Part shown: positions 6,577 through 14,375 of the stretch, piece after piece
Numbering within the stretch: position 1 is the first letter of the stretch
How the letters are laid out: every line of letters begins with the position of its first letter
DNA from: a virus
DNA length: 21,769 nucleotides
Reading direction: 5' to 3' (one strand)
IMG/VR virus record: IMGVR_UViG_3300032331_004365
Coordinates: 1-21,769 of that record
Notes under the pieces: model-generated
Seen by the model: only the letters and a program-made list of their open reading frames with translations
Told to the model about the DNA's origin: nothing
Database searches by the model: none
Position numbers and translations under genes: made by a program

Positions 6577-7395
6577 ATGAGTAACCTTAAATTAAAGTGG
6601 AGAAGTTTTTTTAATGCAAAAGAATTTCCTCCTACTCAAATAAAGCTTCAAATACCAGGATGGGCAGGTGAAGATAAAACTCATGAAAATGGGTCAAAAC
6701 CTCAACCTTGGCATTGTCCGCCATTTGTAGAAGCAAGCACCTACGGCATAGAATTGGTTTATCCATTTGAAACAGAATGCGTAGTTAAAAACATAGATGG
6801 AAAAACAGTATTCGAAGGTGACTTCTCAGAAGAAGAAAAAAAATATAATCACCCAATGCCTCCTTTTATGAATTTTGCACCCGGGCATTTTGGATTCACA
6901 TCAAGCTTTGATTTTGAACCTCCTGCTGACCACATAATAAGAATAGAACCTCATCCTAAATATTACACCGATTCTTCTTGGACTACACCTCTCCCAGTAG
7001 CCGGACACATACAAGGCGAATGGTGGTCAAAAATATTCTTTGTTGTTTTTAAACAACCACCTTTAAATTGTAAATACATTTTTAGAAAAGGAGAGCCATA
7101 CGCTCAAATATTAATCTTACCAAAAAGGGTAGATTATGAAATTGTTGAAATGACAGAGCAAGAAAAAGAAAAAAGAATTCTATTGGAAGCAAACATTTCA
7201 AAGTATAGCGAAGAGTTTTGTAAAAAATGGAAAGATCATCAAGGTAATACTTTTGACAATAAATATAAAGTTTTAAACACATCATTTTCTAAAGATGGAA
7301 TGAGCGGTATAAATAAACTGATCAAACAATCCGCAGAAAAGTATTTTAAAAAGAAGCATCCCAAAGTAAGTCTGTTTAGACGAAAAAGAAAATGA
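6577..7395 (+). CDS. 272-aa protein, possibly DUF6065-like
   Basis: A soluble protein of unknown function. Residues 20-120 contain a run of Trp/Pro/Gly blocks: IPGWAGED, WHCPPFVEASTYGIELVYPFE, APGHFGFTSSF. Residues 130-195 read TTPLPVAGHIQGEWWSKIFFVVFKQP and then FRKGEPYAQILILPKRVDYE. This order of motifs is what I recall from the phage and bacterial family DUF6065 (a Pro-Phe-Val-x-Ala-x-Thr-x-Gly segment, then a KGxPxAQ-hydrophobic-P segment), but no search was run. The C-terminal 60 residues are Lys-rich and end in LFRRKRK. It shares a ten-base divergent spacer with the gp15-like gene and is followed by a small ORF with ATGA overlap. Confidence 0.75.
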   Translation: MSNLKLKWRSFFNAKEFPPTQIKLQIPGWAGEDKTHENGSKPQPWHCPPFVEASTYGIELVYPFETECVVKNIDGKTVFEGDFSEEEKKYNHPMPPFMNFAPGHFGFTSSFDFEPPADHIIRIEPHPKYYTDSSWTTPLPVAGHIQGEWWSKIFFVVFKQPPLNCKYIFRKGEPYAQILILPKRVDYEIVEMTEQEKEKRILLEANISKYSEEFCKKWKDHQGNTFDNKYKVLNTSFSKDGMSGINKLIKQSAEKYFKKKHPKVSLFRRKRK

Positions 7396-7520
7396 AACTC
7401 ATAAACAATAAACTTAAAAATTTTATAAAAAGAGAATTATTTATTCCATTTCCAACTATAGAATACAAACAGCTTAAAAAACCTAATCTTCCTTTAAAGT
7501 TACTAAAAAAAACTAAATAA
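7392..7520 (+). CDS. 42-aa basic peptide coupled to the 272-aa gene
   Basis: A small ORF starts at ATG 7392 inside the upstream stop (ATGA) and encodes 42 residues ending at TAA 7520. It is highly basic (KLINNKLKNFIKREL at the start, LKLLKKTK at the end) with a short hydrophobic and aromatic core (FIPFPTIEY). Its end overlaps the convergent gp14-like gene by eight bases. The coupling and the lack of any other use for this stretch support a real gene. Function unknown. Confidence 0.5.
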   Translation: MKLINNKLKNFIKRELFIPFPTIEYKQLKKPNLPLKLLKKTK

Positions 7521-8046
7521 TTTTGAAATCTTGTTTTGGAGTAGGAATCTTACCCTCGCCAGTAGTAACACTTTCTTGAAACTTCTGAGAAATTAGTTGA
7601 ATATGTAAAACACCCCATTGTTTAAACTCAGCTAAATTTCTTTGTATAATAACCCAGTTTTCTTGAAGGTGTGGAGTGTATAATCTTGAACCTATTTTTG
7701 GTGGATGCCCAATAGCTTTTAATGTAGATCTGTAATTAAGCTCAAATATTTGTTCGTCTGGGGCATCTATTCCAAATTGATTAACATAATTTTGACTTGC
7801 TGCCGGTTCATAATATCCCCAAAGCTGAACAGGGGTTGGTGAAAATATTTTACCTCTATCTTCAAGATAGATTGGATCTACTGTTGATGATTGTATGAAA
7901 ACTTCATAATAAAATATGGGAATTCCACCTCTTTTTATGGCTTCCTCGTCCCAGCTATCATAAAGAGTAAATTGTGGGTCTTGAGGATCAAACTGCTGAT
8001 AACTTCCTGTTACACAATATGGAGTTCCGTCTTGTTTTTTAATCAT
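7513..8046 (-). CDS. Neck/head-completion protein (gp14-like)
   Basis: T4 gp14 forms part of the neck that closes the filled head and accepts the tail. This protein is 177 aa against 256 in T4. The order of blocks is similar to gp14 as I remember it: an acidic stretch then EEAIKRGGIPIFYYEVFI (compare the T4 ESIQMRGVECYYVPREY), a Trp/Tyr middle, NQFGIDAPDEQIFELN (T4 NFGMQVQDEVTLSIN), PPKIGSRLYTPHLQENWVI (T4 PKEGDLIYFPMDNSLFEI) and a final HIQLISQKFQ strand. The T4 C-terminal extension is missing. Its first residues (MIKKQDGTPYCVTGS) resemble the start of the 190-aa protein nearby. No Shine-Dalgarno; ATATATAATTAT precedes the ATG. Confidence 0.72.
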   Translation of the reverse strand: MIKKQDGTPYCVTGSYQQFDPQDPQFTLYDSWDEEAIKRGGIPIFYYEVFIQSSTVDPIYLEDRGKIFSPTPVQLWGYYEPAASQNYVNQFGIDAPDEQIFELNYRSTLKAIGHPPKIGSRLYTPHLQENWVIIQRNLAEFKQWGVLHIQLISQKFQESVTTGEGKIPTPKQDFKII

Positions 8047-8058
8047 ATAATTATATAT
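8047..8058 (-). promoter_or_regulatory. AT box abutting the gp14-like start
   Basis: Minus-strand ATATATAATTAT is directly followed by the start ATG, without a Shine-Dalgarno. It closely resembles the box before the gp13-like gene (13493-13506). Candidate late promoter core or leaderless start; no experiment or consensus search was run. The gene immediately upstream on the same strand ends at 8080, so this element would be internal to the block. Confidence 0.35.
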
Positions 8059-8079
8059 GATTTTAAAAACTATTAATTT

Positions 8080-8484
8080 TTATGAAACACCAATATTCAA
8101 ACTAACAGCAATAGTTCCGCCGCCACCAGGCAATTCAAATGGAACAGAAAATCTTTCTACCCAAAGTAAATAATTTGTACCATCTATATTAGTGGTTACG
8201 TAATATCCATACACTTTTATATTATTATTAAAAGTAAATGTTTGTTCTGGATAGGAAGCCGTTGTAATATTGCTTGAAGTTACAATGTTCCAATTAGAAG
8301 CACTTAGATTTTTAGAAGCATAGTTGGCAGTTGAAGCCTCTGTCAAATCCGAAAGAACTGTGTTTTTACTTGGGTTATGATTGTTTGCAAAAAGTCTTAA
8401 AGTTTGAGTATCAGAATTAGATATTTTACCAAAAATAAACTTTAATATTGTTTGATCCGATATGTTTGGAATTATTAGACTCAT
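8080..8484 (-). CDS. 134-aa small virion-structural-type protein
   Basis: A beta-rich protein without signal peptide or membrane segment. The N-terminal half contains LRLFANNHNPSKNTVLSDLTEAS with following NYASKNLSASNWNIV, a pattern I recall from small phage structural proteins of unknown function (leader, then R/K-LF-N-N-x-x-P-x-x-x-T-x-x-DLTEA). The C-terminal half reads VYGYYVTTN, YLLWVERFSVPFELPGGGGTIAVSLNI, a string of strands ending in a Gly-rich turn. It lies upstream of the gp14-like gene on the same strand. A decoration, neck or fibre-base role is possible; only the structural character is suggested. It is divergent from the 190-aa gene with 43 bp between. Confidence 0.7.
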   Translation of the reverse strand: MSLIIPNISDQTILKFIFGKISNSDTQTLRLFANNHNPSKNTVLSDLTEASTANYASKNLSASNWNIVTSSNITTASYPEQTFTFNNNIKVYGYYVTTNIDGTNYLLWVERFSVPFELPGGGGTIAVSLNIGVS

Positions 8485-8512
8485 TTGTTTGTTCTATTGT
8501 GTGGATAATTAC

Positions 8513-8527
8513 TAATATATAGATATC
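8513..8527 (+). promoter_or_regulatory. TAATATATA box before the 190-aa gene
   Basis: TAATATATA (8513-8521) stands six bases before ATG 8528 with no Shine-Dalgarno between. On the opposite strand the same TATATATTA lies about 29 bases before the divergent start at 8484. One AT box may serve both directions. The assignment is by similarity to other start-proximal boxes in this window. Confidence 0.35.
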
Positions 8528-9100
8528 ATGGCGATAAAAAATAAAGACGGAACTGTATTCAAAATTTCTGGTCCCAATCCTTTAATGGAAGAACAAACCT
8601 TGTGGAAAGGTTTTACAAAACATAATTTTGAATGGACAGAAGAAATAGACAAAGAAAATAAATCCAAAGCCTTTGAAATAAAACAGAACAAAGAAGAAGT
8701 GGTATTTGAAGAAAAGAAAGCTGAAGAAAAGAAAATAGTTGTTGAAGAGACCAAAAAAATAGTAATTGAAGAGCCAAAAAAAGAAGAAAAAAAGATCTCA
8801 GATCACAAAACTATTAAATGTTTTTGTCTTCCCGCAATAGTCATAGAAAAAAAAGACGATTTATATGAAGAGACATATCAAAAAATAGAATATCATGACA
8901 AATTTATATTCGAAACAGTAATTATAGAAAAACAAGATATTTATATTAAATTTTGGACTATGGAAAAAATAACTAAAAATTCTATTATATATCCAAAAAA
9001 TAAAGACAAAAGATGGTGGAAAGTTTCAGAAGAATCAGAGGCGCCAATGGGTTTTATATATATGGCAATAATTTCTGATTATACGCCTTCTTTTGAATGA
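8528..9100 (+). CDS. 190-aa Glu/Lys-rich protein
   Basis: No family recognised. Residues 1-36 form a compact N-terminus (MAIKNKDGTVFKISGPNP, then LWKGFTKHNFEW) that resembles the first residues of the gp14-like neck protein. Residues 38-92 are a Glu/Lys-rich, probably helical linker with many EEKK, VEE and IEEP units. Residues 95-190 form a second folded part with strands (KCFCLPAIVIEKKD, KFIFETVIIEKQDIYIKFWTME) and a Trp-Trp motif. The 3' end overlaps the convergent 88-aa gene by 22 bp. A structural adaptor joined to neck or tail is conceivable because of the shared N-terminus, but that is inference. Confidence 0.7.
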   Translation: MAIKNKDGTVFKISGPNPLMEEQTLWKGFTKHNFEWTEEIDKENKSKAFEIKQNKEEVVFEEKKAEEKKIVVEETKKIVIEEPKKEEKKISDHKTIKCFCLPAIVIEKKDDLYEETYQKIEYHDKFIFETVIIEKQDIYIKFWTMEKITKNSIIYPKNKDKRWWKVSEESEAPMGFIYMAIISDYTPSFE

Positions 9101-9345
9101 TCCGATATTACTTTTACACTATATCCAAGCTCTTCAAACTTTTTCTTGTGATCATCAACGCACTTAAGATATGCAGTTTCATAAACATCAGCAATCAACT
9201 TATTAAGATCTTTAAGATCTTGCTCAGTAGCTAGGTGATACAATATCCTATCTATTATATTTTCATTTCTATTGAATCTTTCTTTTAAGATTTCAAATAT
9301 ATATTTTTTAATATAATGATTTCTTTGATTTTGTAAAAAATCCAT
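9079..9345 (-). CDS. 88-aa helical protein downstream of the giant gene
   Basis: Starts three bases after the stop of the 1372-aa gene (CAATAAACAATG), so it is probably coupled to it. No clear Shine-Dalgarno. The protein looks wholly alpha-helical with mixed charges (HYIKKYIFEILKERFNRNEN, DLKDLNKLIADVYETAYLK) and a short C-terminal strand (YSVKVISDHS). I do not recognise a family. It could be a chaperone or partner of the giant protein because of the tight linkage, but this is only an inference from position. Its last 22 bases overlap the convergent 190-aa gene. Confidence 0.68.
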   Translation of the reverse strand: MDFLQNQRNHYIKKYIFEILKERFNRNENIIDRILYHLATEQDLKDLNKLIADVYETAYLKCVDDHKKKFEELGYSVKVISDHSKEGV

Positions 9346-9348
9346 TGT

Positions 9349-12300
9349 TTATTGATTTGCCTTTGCTGCATTTATAAATGTAGATTTAATTAAATCCATA
9401 ATTGGTTTTCTTGCCATCACAGCTTTTGTAAGCTTTTCAATATCAGCCTTCACTTCTCTATCTGTTAGGCGACTTGCACCCGCAATAGTTTCACGGAATC
9501 TATTTATATCTGGATCATTTTTAGTCCATGAAGGTGGCCATAATTTTGCTAATTCATCAATATTAGCAGAAATTTCATTTAAAAACTTAGGAGAAACTCC
9601 CTTTAAAGGAATGGTCGATATAGGTGGTATTTTATTATCTTTAAGTTGTTTTGATAAAACTGCCGCGTCATCGGAGGGAACTACTCCTTTTTTTCTAAGC
9701 TGATCTTTTTTCATAGAAACTTCTTGATTGTGTAATCTTTGACCAACGTCAGAAATTCCTCCTAAATGTTTTAAAAGAATATCAATGATGATATTTTCTC
9801 TTCCAAGTGCTCCCGCAAGACTTCGCCAGTAACTCGCCCAGTGATAAATTACACTCTCAGAAGACTCGTTGCTTGGAATTCTATAGTTTTGATACTTATT
9901 ATAAAGTTTAATAGGTCCTTTATAATCCTCATCTTCAAGAATATCTTCGATATTCTTAATTATAGCCAACATTCTATTACATCCGGCATTTATAGGAGAT
10001 TCTTCTGAGGCCTTTAAAGACTCCACAGAAGACTGAGCAAAATACTTTAATCTTTCTTTTGCATCTTCGTAGACATCATTTATTTTTTCTTTAATCGGAT
10101 TATCATTAAAATATTTTTCAAAATCCGACCCAGATACTCCTCTTGATTTATATGCATTTTTAATATTATTAAATAATCTTTGCCAATAATCTAAAAGGTT
10201 TGTTTTCTCTTTATTTAAAACTTCAAAAATAAAGTTATAGTTAGAGCTGCTTATTTTATCAGAATTTTCAAACATATATTTTAGTATGTGTGAAGTTCCT
10301 ATTGACGCAGACTTGTCATAAAGCCTTTTGGCTAAATCAGCTGGTGATCTAAAAACAAACGTAACTCTCTGTCCCTGTGGTGCATCAGGATCAGGATTGA
10401 GCATATCTAGAGTAATGTCCGCTCCACTACTAGATCTAAAACTTATTTTCTTACTTGTGTCGGCAAATATTGATATAAATTGATACTTCTCCAGTTTTGA
10501 AGAATTTTTATCTATTGTGAGTGGTTTTATTTTACTTAGATCGTCTTCAATAACGACTGTGTTCCTAGCTTTGAACAATCCCTCTGTATCAGTTCTTGTT
10601 TTTCTGCTTTCGCTATCTTTGTCTAATGTTTCTTCTCCTTGTTTTTCACGTCCTTCTGCAGATTTTTGCAAAAGAGTACTAATGTAATTTGCAGCCCTAG
10701 TTCGTCTCCCTAGTGCGTAATGTAAATCCTTATCTTTTGCGTTAGCATAGAACAAATCAACTATTCTTGCATGTAAATCTTCAAACTTGATTTTCAATCC
10801 TTTTAAAATATCAGTTTTATTTGCTTCCCCAGCACCAAATTTTTTGCCTAAAAAAGAATCCTTCATACCAACTACTATATCACTCCAACCAGAAATATCA
10901 CCAGAACCGTCTTCAACTTCTCTTATTTCATAAAAATCACTTAGTGTAGATTTACCATCAAATTTCGATGTTGTTTTTATTTGTTTCGCACCAGGTATAG
11001 CAGAACTGGTATCATAATCATCACCATCACCATCATCACTATAATCGTCATCGTATGATTCATCTTCATCTGATTCTTTTATGAGCTGAAACATAGATAA
11101 ATCAAAAGTTTTATTTTCTTTCAGCTCAGCCTTACTTTTTTCAACAATTCTATATGTCTTGAGTATCATAGGTCTTGCGTTATCTGGATAATATTCTGGG
11201 TGTTTTTCAAAATAACTCCAAAGTTCTTTTCCGATAAGCTCTCCGGAAGAAGATCCCATTACAGTAGAATTTCTTGGGAAAATTTTAGCCAATGCAACTT
11301 TAGTAGATTTTTCATGAATGGATCCTGGAATTTGACTCTTAACCTCGGGTCTCCATCCAACTAACCTAGTGCCCACTGCTCCATGTTTATATTTTCTTGT
11401 TCTATAAAATTTATTTAAAAGTGTCTCTGTTGTTTTACCTTCTTCGTCTTTACCCATGATCACACCACCTCTGGGCGTTGTCATCAGATCTGCTTCTAAA
11501 TTTTCTCCCATTAAATCAATTAATTCTTTGATTAAATCTTTAGTTGAATTATCGATTTCATTTTTATCTAATAATTTATTTAAATCATCCGATGACTGCA
11601 AATCTATAGATTCCAAATCTACCCCGACACTAACCAGATTTGCAGTTATTTCTTTTCTAAGATCTATAATTTCTTTTGATTCTTTTGGAGTAGAAGATCT
11701 AATAAATGATGGTGCATTCAGTAAAGGAACTGATCTGGCATTTTCTCCTTCTCCTATTTTTACATAAGGTAAAATTATTTTTGGCTTATCTCCTTCTACA
11801 ATTTCGCCTTTTTTGTTCTTAGTTTTACCGGACCCTACTCTTAACTTGTCTCCCTTTATTTTATATGGTATTCTCCCTGTTCTTTGAAATGATTCCCAAT
11901 CTCTCCCCAGTATGGCTTTTAATTTCTCTCTATCTTTTTCATTTAATTTATCTAATTCTCTTTTTCTTATCTCCTCATCCTTAACAGGATCTCCTGTTAT
12001 ATCAACAGAGAGAATTTTTGGACCATGAACAGCCTCTTGCCTAATTATTTCTTTTGTTCTCTGTTCAGAAAAATACTTGGCGAAAATCTTTTTTAACTTT
12101 GTGTTTTTTGCAATATGTCTCCATGTTGTCATATGTTCAAGAGTCTGTGCATTTATTTTGCCGTCAACTTTATTTTTTTCTACAACTTCTTCATAGTTGT
12201 TGTGAAATATACTCCGAAAATCATCTTCGCTCACTCTTGATATATCTTTTTCTGATGCATTTTGATCTTTTAAAAGAAATTTTATTAGCCATAAACCGCT

Positions 12301-13467
12301 CTCCATTTCTCGAAGTTCTTTTACTGGAGCGGGGCTGCTTTTGCGAAAATCAATAAATTGGGCGGTTGTATAGGGTCTATCGCCACCTAAACCTTTATTG
12401 TTATCTATAAATTTTAGAATAAAGTTTTGTATATTTCTTTGAACAGTGTTTTGAATTTCTGTATCATCAATCTCTGGGCGATACTTGGGATTTATTCCAC
12501 TTCTAACTATTTGATAAGTTACATCTCTATCTTCTACGTCTGACGGCAGGTGTCCAAAATGTCTGTGGTAATTCAAAGCATATAGATTTTTAAGAGCAGT
12601 TTTAATGCCACTCATTTTTGGAAAATTAAAACCATCATCACCTGAACCAACTTTATATATTACTTCTGTTCTTTCTTCTCCCTTTTTATCCTTGGTTGTA
12701 GTCTTGCTTTTTGTAGGATTAGATAAATCTATTCCATGTTTTCCATGAGTTTCAAATTCTATATCTTTACCATAAACTTGACTCAAATGTTCTAATTTTG
12801 TTTTTATAGTATGCTCATCACCGGGAAGTGTTTCAAGTTTTTCGATATATCTGTTTATATAAAATTTTATTTTTTTATCTCCAACACTATATGTTTCTTG
12901 ATCGCCGCCTTTTACATATGTCACTATGTGCTTTGTTATTTCGTGAATCAAAATTCTAATTGTTTTATAATTTTCTTTGCTTGTTCTTGATGTTGGGCTT
13001 TGGAAATCATAAGAATCAAGAAGTTTGTCAAACCAATCAGATAGTTCTTGTCGATTAATAGCCCCTGAAGATCTTTCTCCATAATTATCATACTTGCTGG
13101 CAAGATCTAAGATAAAGTTTTTAAATTCACCTATATTTGATTGGTCTATTGTAAAATTATTTTTAATTTTAGAGCTTTTTCTTTGATATGCTTTTGATGA
13201 TAATCCGAATTTTTCTTTAAAAGAATTCAAAATTTCTGATGATATTTTATTTCTTATATTTTGTCTTGCCTTAAGAAAATGCCAAGTTTTTTGTATTCTT
13301 TGTTGTAAAGCCGTTGCCCAATAGTTTTGATCTATCTGATAGAGAAAATCCAAATCTTCTTCGTCTATTTGAGTCGGGCTTTTGTCATAGGTTCCCCTAT
13401 AAGCTCTCGCCTCCATTAAAATTGGGTAATCAAAATTTTTGGTAAAGAATTCTTTGAAGTTATACAT
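9349..13467 (-). CDS. 1372-aa giant protein, candidate internal virion protein
   Basis: The largest gene in the window and without recognised catalytic motifs. The N-terminus MYNFKEFFTKNF resembles the capsid-targeting peptide of T4 internal proteins and is followed by I-L-M-E/A at residues 16-20, which fits a gp21-type cleavage site. The chain is mostly charged and helical. An acidic linker of mainly Asp/Ser/Glu/Tyr at about residues 797-819 divides it into an N-terminal part of about 795 and a C-terminal part of about 550 residues. No signal peptide or membrane segments. The start at 13467 has AAGAAG about 10 bases upstream. It separates the gp14-like and gp13-like genes, and the 88-aa gene follows it. 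An injected internal protein (analogous in placement only to Alt-type or large ejection proteins) is the working idea; function unknown. Confidence 0.8.
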   Translation of the reverse strand: MYNFKEFFTKNFDYPILMEARAYRGTYDKSPTQIDEEDLDFLYQIDQNYWATALQQRIQKTWHFLKARQNIRNKISSEILNSFKEKFGLSSKAYQRKSSKIKNNFTIDQSNIGEFKNFILDLASKYDNYGERSSGAINRQELSDWFDKLLDSYDFQSPTSRTSKENYKTIRILIHEITKHIVTYVKGGDQETYSVGDKKIKFYINRYIEKLETLPGDEHTIKTKLEHLSQVYGKDIEFETHGKHGIDLSNPTKSKTTTKDKKGEERTEVIYKVGSGDDGFNFPKMSGIKTALKNLYALNYHRHFGHLPSDVEDRDVTYQIVRSGINPKYRPEIDDTEIQNTVQRNIQNFILKFIDNNKGLGGDRPYTTAQFIDFRKSSPAPVKELREMESGLWLIKFLLKDQNASEKDISRVSEDDFRSIFHNNYEEVVEKNKVDGKINAQTLEHMTTWRHIAKNTKLKKIFAKYFSEQRTKEIIRQEAVHGPKILSVDITGDPVKDEEIRKRELDKLNEKDREKLKAILGRDWESFQRTGRIPYKIKGDKLRVGSGKTKNKKGEIVEGDKPKIILPYVKIGEGENARSVPLLNAPSFIRSSTPKESKEIIDLRKEITANLVSVGVDLESIDLQSSDDLNKLLDKNEIDNSTKDLIKELIDLMGENLEADLMTTPRGGVIMGKDEEGKTTETLLNKFYRTRKYKHGAVGTRLVGWRPEVKSQIPGSIHEKSTKVALAKIFPRNSTVMGSSSGELIGKELWSYFEKHPEYYPDNARPMILKTYRIVEKSKAELKENKTFDLSMFQLIKESDEDESYDDDYSDDGDGDDYDTSSAIPGAKQIKTTSKFDGKSTLSDFYEIREVEDGSGDISGWSDIVVGMKDSFLGKKFGAGEANKTDILKGLKIKFEDLHARIVDLFYANAKDKDLHYALGRRTRAANYISTLLQKSAEGREKQGEETLDKDSESRKTRTDTEGLFKARNTVVIEDDLSKIKPLTIDKNSSKLEKYQFISIFADTSKKISFRSSSGADITLDMLNPDPDAPQGQRVTFVFRSPADLAKRLYDKSASIGTSHILKYMFENSDKISSSNYNFIFEVLNKEKTNLLDYWQRLFNNIKNAYKSRGVSGSDFEKYFNDNPIKEKINDVYEDAKERLKYFAQSSVESLKASEESPINAGCNRMLAIIKNIEDILEDEDYKGPIKLYNKYQNYRIPSNESSESVIYHWASYWRSLAGALGRENIIIDILLKHLGGISDVGQRLHNQEVSMKKDQLRKKGVVPSDDAAVLSKQLKDNKIPPISTIPLKGVSPKFLNEISANIDELAKLWPPSWTKNDPDINRFRETIAGASRLTDREVKADIEKLTKAVMARKPIMDLIKSTFINAAKANQ

Positions 13468-13492
13468 AGTTTTAATTTCTTCTTGGTTACTT

Positions 13493-13506
13493 TATATATA
13501 TAATAT
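13493..13506. promoter_or_regulatory. TATATATATAATAT box between divergent gp13-like and giant genes
   Basis: This box directly abuts ATG 13507 of the gp13-like gene and lies about 26 bases before the start of the giant gene on the other strand. The plus-strand gene has no Shine-Dalgarno, while the minus-strand gene has a weak AAGAAG. It is a candidate bidirectional late promoter core. Confidence 0.45.
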
Positions 13507-14373
13507 ATGAGCAATATTTTAGAAATCCCCAGACCATCTCAAGATGTAAATTGTCAATCTTCTGCTCCTTGTGGATCAAACTTAGGTCCAACAGACCCAT
13601 TGGTCAAAATATCCCCCAGAAGAAATAGGGAAAAAGTAAGAGAACAAATAAAAGATTATGTTCTCCTGATGTTAGGTGCACCCGTAGTTAGTATTGAATT
13701 AGATCAGCAGCAACTCGATGGAGCTGTAGACTTTGCTCTTCAAATATTTGAAGATTACGCACCAAGAGAATATTATCAGTGGTATGTTTTTAACACTGTG
13801 CCTGGACAAACAATATATCAAATGCCTAATGATATAGGGATGATAAGAGAGGTTGCATATAAAGAAACTGCTCAATATGCCTTTAGCGCAGCCGATCTAG
13901 GAGGCGTAATCCCTCTGGAATATATGGGTGCTGGAGCCTATGGAAGCATAGCTGGAGGTATAAATCCACAAACCCCAGTTTGGGGAAAAATGAACGAGTG
14001 GATGTTATATAAACAATACGAAGATACATATAATAGAATGGCAAGTCAACAAGGAGGTTGGGAGTGGATTGGAGGCTATGGAGCTATAAAGCTTTATCCT
14101 GTGCCTTATAAAACCCACTTAGTTGCTGTTCATTATTTGCAAAAAAACACAGATTTCAAACAAGTTACACAAGCAATGCAAGAAGGAGCTCTTGCTTTTG
14201 CAAAAATAATGCTAGGAAGAATTCGCTCTAAGATAACAAATCCTCCTGGTCCAAATGGAGGAGTTCAGTTGGATGGACAACAAATACTTCAAGAAGGATT
14301 ACAAGAGAAAAAAGATTGGGAAGAAAGATTAATAAATAGATTTGGAGATCTTCCACAAATTAAATTAGGATAA
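13507..14373 (+). CDS. Neck protein (gp13-like)
   Basis: T4 gp13 builds the head-tail connector ring together with gp14. This protein is 288 aa against 309 in T4. After a Pro/Cys/Gly-rich 40-residue N-terminus it reads REQIKDYVLLMLGAPVV then IELDQQQLDGAVDFAL and IFEDYAPREYYQWYVF, the usual beginning of gp13-like neck proteins in T4-related phages. Next come a beta segment (PGQTIYQMPNDIGMIREVAY), a Gly/Ala/Tyr-rich middle, and a C-terminal helical part (ALAFAKIMLGRIRSKI, then GPNGGVQLDGQQIL and GLQEKKDWEERLIN) ending in LPQIKLG. It starts directly after an AT box and is followed two bases later by a gene with a capsid-targeting-like N-terminus. In T4, genes 13 and 14 are adjacent; here they lie on opposite strands 5.5 kb apart. 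Confidence 0.75.
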   Translation: MSNILEIPRPSQDVNCQSSAPCGSNLGPTDPLVKISPRRNREKVREQIKDYVLLMLGAPVVSIELDQQQLDGAVDFALQIFEDYAPREYYQWYVFNTVPGQTIYQMPNDIGMIREVAYKETAQYAFSAADLGGVIPLEYMGAGAYGSIAGGINPQTPVWGKMNEWMLYKQYEDTYNRMASQQGGWEWIGGYGAIKLYPVPYKTHLVAVHYLQKNTDFKQVTQAMQEGALAFAKIMLGRIRSKITNPPGPNGGVQLDGQQILQEGLQEKKDWEERLINRFGDLPQIKLG

Positions 14374-14375
14374 AA

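Noticed and set aside
11795-11850. GSGKT in the 1372-aa protein as a Walker A ATP-binding loop
   Set aside because: The required Gly or Ala five positions before the final Gly is missing (Leu there), and no Walker B follows. It is in a Lys/Gly-rich loop.
12935-12970. HEITKH in the 1372-aa protein as a zinc-metalloprotease HExxH site
   Set aside because: There are three residues between Glu and the second His (HExxxH), not two, and no third ligand or surrounding protease pattern is visible.
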